From assembly GCF_014649795.1 (NCBI RefSeq), contig NZ_BMTS01000037.1, positions 1 to 47,919 of the forward strand: a stretch of 47,919 bases of DNA, read 5' to 3'. Source of the DNA: Streptomyces melanogenes. Its GTDB lineage: Bacteria; Actinomycetota; Actinomycetes; Streptomycetales; Streptomycetaceae. The notes below the pieces were generated by a model. The model worked only from the letters and a program-made list of their open reading frames with translations, was not told where the DNA came from and did not search any database. A program made the translations under genes and the position numbers. This document shows positions 39,801 through 46,986 of this stretch, in pieces; the first letter of the stretch is position 1, and every line of letters starts with the position of its first letter.

Positions 39801-39922
39801 CGGTAGCCCTTCCCGGGATCGGCCCGCCCGGGGTCGGCCATGGCCGACCCCGGGCCCGTGACGAGCACGCAGGTCATGACCACGGGCAGGACAAAGGCGC
39901 TGCGGCCCTTCTGGCGTGTCAT
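36815..39922 (-). CDS. Large secreted subtilisin-family (S8) serine peptidase with PA domain
   Basis: The 1035-residue product has a signal peptide (VLPVVMTCVLVTGPGSAMA) and an I9 propeptide (YVVRLADEPV... GFAARLTGQQAARLASRPG). The S8 domain has Asp218 in ILGVIDSGFDP, His291 in GHGTHTATTAVG and Ser about 611 in SGTSMSAPHIAGLAL. A protease-associated domain is inserted between His and Ser (VRGKIVICTRGKNARVEKSAE). A fibronectin-III-like region (VTRTVTNVGAAKAVYKAAVQ) and C-terminal beta domains follow. This plant-subtilase-like layout is common in Streptomyces. The ATG at 39922 gives the signal peptide, but a GTG one codon upstream is possible. It is convergent with the DyP gene, 15 bp apart. 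Confidence 0.92.
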   Translation of the reverse strand: MTRQKGRSAFVLPVVMTCVLVTGPGSAMADPGRADPGKGYRDGAYVVRLADEPVATHDGTRAPRGQRLDAGSEAVQRYVARLDRRREGVLAELSGTGGAAKAPTVLYSYHYALNGFAARLTGQQAARLASRPGVLSVTRDEKLELTGRPAASAGASPRAPAAWAPPPPEGGQAPGAGGVTAFADMPRFLGLTGDGGLWSKFPGGAERAGEGMILGVIDSGFDPANPMLQPLPGPRPDAAAIARKWRGNCDAGADVDHPVGCNNKVIGAAYFDKAAAPGPHDRPSPLDTEGHGTHTATTAVGNHAVAAAIAHTPLDGRLSGMAPGARLAVYKACWGEGSCSLVDVVAALDKAVADGVDAISMSIGIPPGTLDNPLATAQFNAAAAGVFLVASAGNAGPGTVMNTLPWVTTVAASLGDTGYRSALTLGDGTAFSGTGVGPAVPSAPLADAAALGARGTDPAQATLCAARTLDRTKVRGKIVICTRGKNARVEKSAEVKRAGGVAMVLANTADAQELVAEGHSVPTVHVNATDGAAVKAYAAGARATARLGAARSVPQRAPEVAGFSSSGPDPLTGGDLLKPDLTAPGVDIAAGVVPGGTNGAFTGGFGLMSGTSMSAPHIAGLALLLRAQHPNWSPMAVKSALMTTAYTTDNQDRPIQRSGADATPLDYGSGHVLAAAALDPGLVYDSTSADWADFICSGPRPSRPAGADPCAAASRIDRSDLNYPSIAVGALTGRQSVTRTVTNVGAAKAVYKAAVQAPAGFRVQVSPDVLEVEPGASARYTVAFTQTDAVYGSWSFGSVTWSDAHGRHHVRSPLAVQARQLSVPGEVKGVGTDGSVALTAQVGWEGELRTRLRGLYPDTATMGRLTGTNYDFRPGTPAEGPATAKLSVHVPQGTQLARLALLAEESREGQDIDLYVYRSGKPVASSRSAGSGESVVLTEPGDYDVYLNQWGALDPSAALPFTLHTWLVGPDETTAAATVTPSSHYVAAGDRTDITVAWRRLQPRRCYFGVIDYSEGAAEGAGRTLLTVCPWRGTA

Positions 39923-40197
39923 CACCAGGGCTGGCTTCCCCGGCCCGTGCGATTCGTCCCGCACACCGCGAGGTATCGCCCGTTCGACCGCATTCCCCAC
40001 GCGTGCGGAGCAAGGCGGCGCCGTTGCCGGGCGGAGTGCCGGGCCCGGCCGGGGAGCGACCGCTGCGCCGCTTGCCCGTGCAGCCTCGCCCGATAGGTGC
40101 AATTAACGGAATCACCGACATGAATCCTTGCCCGGGCCGCAATGAATATTTCCCAATGGGCTGCGGGAATAGCCCACCAAACCGAAAGGACCTATTG

Positions 40198-40551
40198 ATG
40201 TTGCGAGGAAAGCGAGTTCTCGGCGCGGGCGTGCTGGCGCTGGCCCTGGCCTCCGGATTCGGCGGTGCCGCCCATGCCGCCACCGGTGGGCCCTCGACCC
40301 CGGCGCCACGTGCGGTCCCCGCTGGCTACGAGGTCGTGTCGGTCGACTTCACCAACGTTCCCAACGGCGAGCTGCGCATCGCATGCTGCCCCGCGGGCAA
40401 GGTTGCCACCGGCGGTGGCGTCGACGTCGGCAGCAGCCCCACCGTCGCGAACACGACCCCCTTCGTGGAGAACGGTATGGCGACCGGCTGGCAGGGGGCT
40501 CCCCGAGGCGACGCCGCCAAGATGACCGTGTGGGTCGTCTGCGTCAGCTGA
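40198..40551 (+). CDS. Small secreted protein, Cys-containing, unknown function
   Basis: The 117-residue product has a signal (RVLGAGVLALALASGFGGAA, cleavage near AHAA). The mature part ends WVVCVS and holds IACCPAGKVATGGGVDVG, a CPAG-K-x-x-GGG motif followed by a WQG and a terminal VWVVC. That motif is shared by a group of small secreted actinobacterial proteins with a likely beta-sandwich fold and a Cys-Cys bond. The ATG has GAAAGGA about 8 nt upstream. It is a single gene, ending in a hairpin. Confidence 0.7.
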   Translation: MLRGKRVLGAGVLALALASGFGGAAHAATGGPSTPAPRAVPAGYEVVSVDFTNVPNGELRIACCPAGKVATGGGVDVGSSPTVANTTPFVENGMATGWQGAPRGDAAKMTVWVVCVS

Positions 40552-40591
40552 CGCAACCGCACAGGCCCGGTACGGCGGGCCGCTTCCTCCG

Positions 40592-40627
40592 CACCCCCGC
40601 CCGGCGTCGCTGCGCCTGGCGGGGGTG
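40592..40627 (+). terminator. Hairpin terminator
   Basis: CACCCCCGCC / GGCGGGGGTG (40592-40601, 40618-40627), perfect, 41 bp after the stop at 40551. Confidence 0.65.
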
Positions 40628-40754
40628 GGGTGGTTTGCCACCGGGGCCCGGACAGCGGTGTGTACACGGACGGGCCGCAGGCGTGCGGGACGAGAAGAGC
40701 GGCTCTGGGAGCGCTCCGGCGGCGTGAGGCGGCGCCGACGAAGGGACACAGGCG

Positions 40755-41852
40755 GTGGAACGGGCGGGTACACCGAGGCGGCGCTGGACCACCGTGGCGG
40801 CGCTCCTGATGCTGCTGGCGTGTGTGGCGGCCGTGGAGCTCCTCACCCCCCGAGAAGTGCACGTGATCCTCATGGCCGGCGTGGTGCCGGTCCTGGCGGC
40901 ACTCCTGTTGTCGCTGCGCGACACCGTGCTCTTCGCCACGTTGACCTGGGGCGTGATCGCCGCGGTCTATGCGACCCGGGTGGCGGGCGAGGCCATGGCG
41001 AGCGAGGGTTTCGCGGGGGTGATCGCCGGATCCTCGCTGTGCCTGCTGGGGGTACTCGTGGCGCAGTGGGACGCCGAGCGGCAGACCCGCCTCGAGCGGG
41101 CCCGCTCGACCGCCGAGATGGTCCAGCTCGCCCTGCTGCGGCCGCTTCCGCTGCGGACGGCGCTGGTCGACGTGTACGGGATCTACCTCGCCGCCGACGA
41201 GTACGCACGGGTCGGCGGAGACCTCTACGAAGTGATCGACTCGCCGTTCGGCACCCGGCTGCTCATCGGGGACGTACGGGGCAAGGGCCTGGAGGCCGTC
41301 AACGCCGGCTCCGCGGTCCTCAGCGCGTTCCGGGTGGTGGGCTACGAGGAACCGGACCTGGTCCGCCTGACCGAACGCATGGAGTCGATGCTCGACCGGT
41401 ACAACAGGTACGCCCTCGACATCGGCCAGGAAGAACGGCACGTCACCGCTCTTCTGGTGGAGTACAGCCCGCAGGGCCGGGTGTCCTATGTCAACTGCGG
41501 CCACCTGGAACCGTTCGTGTCGGGCGCGTTCGGCGCCTTCGAGATCGGCCTCGGCGAGCCCGGTCTGCCGCTGGGGCTGGGGGGCCTGATCGACGAACCC
41601 GGCTGGCAGGCGGTGGACACCGCGCTTCCGCCCGGGGCGTCCCTGGTGCTGGTCACCGACGGCGTCACCGAAACCCGCGGCCAGAGCGGTGACTTCTACC
41701 CGCTGGCGCAGCGCCTGCGCAGGTGGAGCGGTCTTGCTCCGGCGGCACTCGCTCGCACGGTCGCGCGGGATCTCGTCTCGTACGCCGGCGGGCGGTTGCA
41801 GGACGACGCGGCGATTTTGGTGGTGCACCCGCAAAAGACGGGCGGACGCTGA
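40755..41852 (+). CDS. SpoIIE/RsbU-type PP2C phosphatase with N-terminal membrane helices
   Basis: The 365-residue product has three to four N-terminal hydrophobic segments (about 12-105), then a PP2C-SpoIIE domain. Metal-binding motifs are RVGGDLYEVID, LIGDVRGKGLEA, VSYVNCGHLEPFV, and LVLVTDGVTETRG; the final DDAAILVVH is also conserved. Such phosphatases dephosphorylate anti-anti-sigma factors and thus control alternative sigma factors. The absence of PAS, GAF or HATPase domains means sensing is probably by the membrane part. The GTG at 40755 follows AAGGGA by 8 nt. No obvious anti-sigma pair lies alongside. Confidence 0.92.
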   Translation: MERAGTPRRRWTTVAALLMLLACVAAVELLTPREVHVILMAGVVPVLAALLLSLRDTVLFATLTWGVIAAVYATRVAGEAMASEGFAGVIAGSSLCLLGVLVAQWDAERQTRLERARSTAEMVQLALLRPLPLRTALVDVYGIYLAADEYARVGGDLYEVIDSPFGTRLLIGDVRGKGLEAVNAGSAVLSAFRVVGYEEPDLVRLTERMESMLDRYNRYALDIGQEERHVTALLVEYSPQGRVSYVNCGHLEPFVSGAFGAFEIGLGEPGLPLGLGGLIDEPGWQAVDTALPPGASLVLVTDGVTETRGQSGDFYPLAQRLRRWSGLAPAALARTVARDLVSYAGGRLQDDAAILVVHPQKTGGR

Positions 41853-42089
41853 CCGTACCCTGGCCGTCCTGACTGCCCTGCGACCACGAGGCACCAGGGC
41901 CGCGGGCGGAGAGCCTCCGCTGTCCGGCTCGCGCCTGGGCAGTCGGCGGAGGCAGCCGCGATAGCGTGCCTTCCCGGTCCTCGCTGAGGGCCGTTTCACG
42001 GCGATGGCCCCTGTCTCCCGGCGGCGGCAGGGACCATCACCGTTCTCTCCGGAGGGGAGCGCCAGGTATATTCGGCGGACCACTCCGTG

Positions 42090-42116
42090 GCCCCGGCTGA
42101 CTGCCGAGCGGGGCCC
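42090..42116 (-). terminator. Weak hairpin after the secreted-protein gene
   Basis: GGCCCCG / CGGGGCC (42090-42096, 42110-42116), 7-bp arms, 22 bp beyond the minus-strand stop at 42138. The remainder of 41853-42137 shows no gene. Confidence 0.4.
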
Positions 42117-42137
42117 TACGAGCCGGGTGCCAGGAAG

Positions 42138-42683
42138 TCAGGAAGTACAGAGCAGGCCGATCCTCAGATCGACCTGGTTGTTGCCCGGGCTGTAGTCGTT
42201 CGTGGTGATCACGGCCTTGCCGCCCGGCAGGAGAATGCCGCCCGGCAGGGTCTCCGGGGTGTAGTCCGGGTTGTCCCCGTTGTAGCGCAGGCCCACCTGT
42301 ACTGACTTGGTGTCCCCGATGGTCACGATATGGCAGGTGGCGGACGTCTTGGTGAACTGGCATGAACTCGCAGTGCCCACCTGAGGCTGGGTGATCGAGG
42401 TGAAGTCCACGCCCCGGGGTGCGTTGATCTGCACGTCGAACGTCGGAACACCGGTGTACGGGTTCATCTGCTTGACCCCGAAGTCCAGGTTCAGGGTCCC
42501 GGTTCCGTCCGTCTCGTTCAGCAGGGCGGGAGCCCCCGTCTGCTCGACGAACCAGTCCGTGGGGGGCATGGGTGGCGGGTTCGCCCCGGCGGGCGCAGCG
42601 GACAGCAGCCCGGCGCTGAGTACGGCGCCGACCAGCACCCCGAGCCGCCTGGCCGCTCCGGCCCGATTGATTCCTGACACCAT
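42138..42683 (-). CDS. Secreted beta-rich protein, function unknown
   Basis: The 181-residue product has a signal (RRLGVLVGAVLSAGLLSAAP, cleavage near AGAN). The mature part has FDVQINAPRGVDFTSITQPQ, a disulfide-like Cys pair in SSCQFTKTSATCHIV and a terminal LRIGLLCTS. The arrangement resembles that of the product at 26278-26901. AAAGGAA precedes the ATG. It lies 225 bp downstream of the large surface-protein gene on the same strand. Confidence 0.65.
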   Translation of the reverse strand: MVSGINRAGAARRLGVLVGAVLSAGLLSAAPAGANPPPMPPTDWFVEQTGAPALLNETDGTGTLNLDFGVKQMNPYTGVPTFDVQINAPRGVDFTSITQPQVGTASSCQFTKTSATCHIVTIGDTKSVQVGLRYNGDNPDYTPETLPGGILLPGGKAVITTNDYSPGNNQVDLRIGLLCTS

Positions 42684-42908
42684 CGGTTCCTTTCCCTGGA
42701 TATGCCAGCGCTGTTCGCCCGCCCCGAAGCGCGGGGGGATCGATGCCTGGATGTGGAACAAGCGGATCATCGGACCTCGTATCCCGCTGGCTGGGCGGAG
42801 CCGTTCGGGCTCTCCGCGATCTGTGATCTCGCGGTCGGTAGACGTCCGTGCCCCCGGTAAGCGGATGCCCCCAGGGGGCACGGACGTTCGACGGAAGGCG
42901 GAAAGGGG

Positions 42909-45900
42909 TCAGTGACGTGGCCGCCCCTTGCCCTTGCCCTTTCCGTTCTCACCCCGCTTGTTCTTGAGGGTGACCTCGACCCCGTGCCCGGCGTTGTCGG
43001 CCGTGACGGTGTACGGGCCGGTGACCGGCTGGGAGGGGAGCCGGTACCCCTCGGGCACCGCGGTCTCGCGCAGGTAGTAGGCGCCGAGCGGCAGATCGGT
43101 GAAGGCGCACACGCCCCGCGGGTCGGTGGCGCACGCCGGACCGTGCTTGGTGTCCGGGGTGGTGCCGCCGGTCTGCAACCCGGGCTTGCCGTTGGTCTCC
43201 TGCCACAGTTCGAACACCGCGCCCTGGAGTGCCTTTCCGGAGTGCGCGTCCCGCTTGAGGACCTTGATCTTTCCGTGGACCGGTTTGTCGTCGACGTCGA
43301 TGCAGAGACCGCTCGCGGCATTGTCGGCCGTCAGCTTGAGCGGTCCGAAGACGGCCGGGCTGGGCAGCACATAGCCCGCGGGAGCCTTGGTCTCCTGCCA
43401 GTAGTAGGTGCCCAGCGGCAGGTCCTTCGCCTGGCAGAGCCCGTCGGCGCCTGTGGTGCAGGGGTCACCGACCTTGGTGTCGGGGGTGTCCCCGCCCGTC
43501 TGCGGCCCGTCCTGTCCGTTGGACTCGCGCCACAGCTGGAAGACGGCTCCGGACAGCGGCTTGCCGGTCGAGGCGTCGCGCTTGTACACACTCACTCCGC
43601 CCTGTACGGGACGGTTGTCGACGTCGATGCACAGGCCGTCCGCCGCGTTGGCCTCGGTCAGCTCCAGGGGACCGAAGACGGCCGGGTCGGGCAGCACGTG
43701 GCCGTCCGGGGCCTTGGTCTCCTGCCAGTAGTAGGTGCCCAGCGGCAGGTCCTTCACCTCGCACAGGCCGTCCGCCCCCGTGGTGCACGGACCGTCCACC
43801 ACGGCGTCCGGCGCGGCCCCGTCGGTCTGCAGGCCCGCCTGTCCGTTGGACTCGCGCCACAGCTGGAACACCGCGCCCGCCAGCGGCTTGTTGGTCGAGA
43901 TTTCGCGCTTGTACACGCTCAGCGTTCCCGTCTTCGCCGGGATGTAGTAGCCGGCGTCGTGGGTGTGGTCGTTGTCGCCCGCCGAACCCGTGGTCAGTTT
44001 GTCGATCTGGGTGGCCGGGTCGGGGTTGGAGTCGATGGAGCGGTTGTCGCCCTTGCCCGGTGCCGTGGGGATGAGGTCCTTCGGGGCCGGCTTCTCGGGG
44101 ATGGCGCTGGTGTCGGCCGTGGTCGCGTCGAACGTGATCTGGTATTCGGTGTGCGGCTTGACCTGGAAGTAGTACTCGCCGCGGTCATTGGTCTTCGTCG
44201 TCTCGAGCACGGTGCCGCTCTTGTCGAGCAGTGTCACCGTGGCGCCGGGGATGGGCTCCTCGGTCGGGCCCTGGATGCCGTCGCGGTCGCGGTCGAACCA
44301 GACCCGGTTGCCGATCTGGAGGGGGGCCTGGTCACAGAGGAGTTCCAGGTCGCCCAGGCCGTTGGCCTTGCCGAAGGTGCCTTTGCCGCCGTCGACCTGG
44401 TAGTCCTCCGAGCCCTTGCCCGTGGTGTTGTCGAACTTGCGGACCCCGCCGGTGAAGATGTCGAGCGGGTCGACGATGGTGGAGACGGTCTTGGTGAAGC
44501 GGGGCGCGAAGGCGAGGCCGCCCTGGACCGATTCGGCGAGCTGGCCGAGCGTGGAGTCGTCGTAGTAGTACTCCTTGACCCCGTCCTGCTGCGGCGGCGC
44601 GCTGCCGTTGACGAAGTGGTTGGGGCACTCGGGCCCCTCGCTGTCCCACACCCACTCGGCGCCCTTCTTGCACACCCGGGTGATGTCGCCCATGGCGGGG
44701 AAGAGGGAGCGCTGGGGAGTGTCGGTCGATCCCTCGGGTGCCAGGGCTTCGTATCCGGCCTGGTCGCCGAGCCGGTCGCGGAAGCCGAGGATCATCGAGC
44801 CGTCGCGGTCGAAGACGATGTCGGACAGCAGCGGCTGGGGGAAGTTGGCCTGCTGGAACCACGCCTGCGGGTCCCAGGTCCTGAGCCAGTGCCGCCAGTG
44901 GGTGTCGCCCTTGACCGACGAGTAGCCCATGCCCCGCTCGAAGGCGAGGTCGTGGGAGACGACGGTCGAGAACGAGGTGCCGCTCAGTTTCAGCACATAC
45001 GCGCGCAGGTCCGCGTCCTTCTGCGACGACTCGGCGCTGCACGTGCCGCCCACGTAGAGGGCGCCGTCGTGGAAGCCCAGACCGTACGGGCGCCAGTCGT
45101 CCGCGCCGCTGGGGCAGCCGGGGTCGGGGACAGGGATGGTCTGGCTGGGCTGGGCGGGCGGTTTGCCGGGTCCGGCGCCGGTGGTGTCGTAGACGTAGAG
45201 GCTCTTGGCCTTGAGCCCCACCGCGTACAGGGTGTGGCCGTCGTCGGCCAGGTCGAGGTCGCCCAGGGCCTCCTTGCCGACCGCGTCGTTGATCTCCAGG
45301 GTGTCGCGGGTGAGGTCCGCGGAGTGCTTGGCGTCCCCGGCGTCCGGGACGGTCGCGAACAGCGAGGTCTGCTTGGTCTTGCGGTCCACGACGTAGATGC
45401 CGCCGGGGCCGGCGGGTCCGTACGGCATCAGGCGCTTGGTGAGCGCGCCGACGAAGAGCTGGTCGGTGTCGCGCTTGTGGGCGAGGCCGTAGGTGGCGCC
45501 GATCTGCTCGAAGGTGGCTTCGTCGGCCGGTGCCGGGCTGTTGCCGGTGCGGTCGTACGGCCAGGACACCAGGGCCTTGGTGCCCACCTCGCCGGGCGCG
45601 CCCTGGTGGTAGCAGGGCGTGGCCAGGGTCGGGTTGGCCTGGCAGTAGTCGGCGGGGACGTGGACGCCGGTCACGACCGAGGCGTTCTTGCCCCCGGTCA
45701 CGTCGACGAACTCGACCAGCGACGAGAGGGACGGGGCGGGCCCGCCCGCCTGCGCCGGGCGCAGGAATGATTTGTCCTTCGGGATGACCGCCTCGACCCG
45801 GTAGCGCCCGCCCGTCAGCCCGAGGTCGGCGGGATTGAAGTGGACCTTGCCGTCATCGCCGGTGACCACCGTGCGGGCGGCGCCCGCCGCGTCGGTGATC

Positions 45901-46121
45901 GTGACGGGGATGCCCCTCTCCCCGACCTCCAGGGCCGGGGTCCAACTCCCGTCGGAGTCCACGTCCCGTACCACCGTGACGTCCACCGTGCCGTCCGCGC
46001 GGGCGGCTGCGGTGCTGCTCGAGGGCGCGGCTGCCAGGAGAGGTGCCGCGAGCAGCACGGCGGCGCCGGCGGCCAACCTGTTCCGGTTCCGGGCTCGTAG
46101 GAGCCCCGGGGGATGCTTCAT
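42909..46121 (-). CDS. Large SdrD/SpaA-domain surface protein, second copy
   Basis: The 1070-residue product is a paralogue of the protein at 29675. It has a signal (NRLAAGAAVLLAAPLLAAAP), a B-type domain (DGTVDVTVVRDVDSDGSWTP), the same long central region (PDPGCPSGADDWRPYGLGFH; SDIVFDRDGSMILGFRDRLG), an SdrD B domain (IGNRVWFDRDRDGIQGP), and three SpaA/CnaB repeats of about 95 residues (TLSVYKREIST; VSVYKRDAST; IKVLKRDAHS). It ends in a basic GENGKGKGKGRPRH tail instead of a sortase signal, suggesting ionic binding to the wall or to teichoic acids. It has one more SpaA repeat than the other copy. Start at ATG 46121, no clear ribosome site. Confidence 0.88.
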   Translation of the reverse strand: MKHPPGLLRARNRNRLAAGAAVLLAAPLLAAAPSSSTAAARADGTVDVTVVRDVDSDGSWTPALEVGERGIPVTITDAAGAARTVVTGDDGKVHFNPADLGLTGGRYRVEAVIPKDKSFLRPAQAGGPAPSLSSLVEFVDVTGGKNASVVTGVHVPADYCQANPTLATPCYHQGAPGEVGTKALVSWPYDRTGNSPAPADEATFEQIGATYGLAHKRDTDQLFVGALTKRLMPYGPAGPGGIYVVDRKTKQTSLFATVPDAGDAKHSADLTRDTLEINDAVGKEALGDLDLADDGHTLYAVGLKAKSLYVYDTTGAGPGKPPAQPSQTIPVPDPGCPSGADDWRPYGLGFHDGALYVGGTCSAESSQKDADLRAYVLKLSGTSFSTVVSHDLAFERGMGYSSVKGDTHWRHWLRTWDPQAWFQQANFPQPLLSDIVFDRDGSMILGFRDRLGDQAGYEALAPEGSTDTPQRSLFPAMGDITRVCKKGAEWVWDSEGPECPNHFVNGSAPPQQDGVKEYYYDDSTLGQLAESVQGGLAFAPRFTKTVSTIVDPLDIFTGGVRKFDNTTGKGSEDYQVDGGKGTFGKANGLGDLELLCDQAPLQIGNRVWFDRDRDGIQGPTEEPIPGATVTLLDKSGTVLETTKTNDRGEYYFQVKPHTEYQITFDATTADTSAIPEKPAPKDLIPTAPGKGDNRSIDSNPDPATQIDKLTTGSAGDNDHTHDAGYYIPAKTGTLSVYKREISTNKPLAGAVFQLWRESNGQAGLQTDGAAPDAVVDGPCTTGADGLCEVKDLPLGTYYWQETKAPDGHVLPDPAVFGPLELTEANAADGLCIDVDNRPVQGGVSVYKRDASTGKPLSGAVFQLWRESNGQDGPQTGGDTPDTKVGDPCTTGADGLCQAKDLPLGTYYWQETKAPAGYVLPSPAVFGPLKLTADNAASGLCIDVDDKPVHGKIKVLKRDAHSGKALQGAVFELWQETNGKPGLQTGGTTPDTKHGPACATDPRGVCAFTDLPLGAYYLRETAVPEGYRLPSQPVTGPYTVTADNAGHGVEVTLKNKRGENGKGKGKGRPRH

Positions 46122-46339
46122 GATGTCTCTTTTCCGCCGGTAATACGACGAAAAGAATGAACATCACATCGTGGGGTTATCTCGGGTGACGGGTTCGCGC
46201 AAGTCCGACACTCACCCGTCCGCCGGGGCGGATTCACCCGGATTGCCTCGCGCGTCCTTGGCAGGCGGCCCCAGGCCCAGGTGACGCTGGACCGAGCGGC
46301 CCGTGGCGACCGGCCGACACGGAATCCCGTCCTTCGCGC

Positions 46340-46546
46340 CTACGGCCACTCCATTGAGCCGAGACCGTCGCGCTCCCAATCCGTGGTGAGGGCGGCGATC
46401 GCGGCCGCGTCTGCTTCGGTCGGCGGCCGGTCGGGCCGGTAGTGCCGGAGTCGGGAGATCTCGGCGTTCCTGTGGCGCTGGCCGTCGGTCAGCGGGATGT
46501 CCGTCCTGGCCGGGACCTCGTTACCGCTCAGGTGTTCGTCGGTCAT
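46340..46546 (-). CDS. Small hypothetical protein
   Basis: The 68-residue product is acidic at the start (MTDEHLSGNEVPARTDIPL) with a middle reading RHRNAEISRLRHYRPDRPP and an end ALTTDWERDGLGSMEWP. No signal, no membrane segment and no family is recognised. Composition is plausible for a real actinobacterial protein, but the assignment is weak. Confidence 0.4.
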   Translation of the reverse strand: MTDEHLSGNEVPARTDIPLTDGQRHRNAEISRLRHYRPDRPPTEADAAAIAALTTDWERDGLGSMEWP

Positions 46547-46986
46547 GCGCGAAGGCTAGGCGCGGGACGGCGGCGGAGGCGTGTACCACTATATGGGCAT
46601 GGGGAATGTTTTGTTCCCTCATGGCCCTTTCATGCCGGAAGGGCCCCACGGCCATGCCAGTCTGCGGGGCCCTTCGGCGACTACGGGGGACGTAGTGTTG
46701 TGCTCAACGACGGCGCGGCGGATCGGTTCCGCGCTCCGTTGCGCCGGTCGGGTGCTCCGTCGCAGGCGAACACCCGCCCGACCAGAACCAGGGCTTCCTT
46801 TGCATCCACTACGCAAAGCAGGGGTCAGCGCGCCCGATCGATACTGGAACGCCCTGTCGACTCGCTTTACACAATCTGGTGAGATGTAACGGCCGAAGTG
46901 TTCCTTGCTGGCGCCCCAAGGGTTACCTGCTGTAATTCTCCTGCCTGTCGGGGGAATTGTCCGGGATCTCCTCAAAGGGGCGCGGT
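46547..46986. other. Intergenic region before the Tat MetE-like gene
   Basis: These 440 bp contain AT-richer parts (about 46580-46625 and 46860-46945) and short inverted repeats, but no credible gene. The region presumably carries the promoter of the Tat-exported MetE-like gene, whose AAAGGGG ribosome site is at 46974-46980. Confidence 0.4.

Noticed and set aside
40592..40627. Riboswitch or structured RNA leader for the SpoIIE-type phosphatase
   Set aside because: Only one simple hairpin close to the preceding stop is visible; a terminator explains it.
42912..45770. A 952-codon plus-strand frame opposite the second SdrD/SpaA gene
   Set aside because: Same reason: antisense shadow, no recognisable domain or start context.
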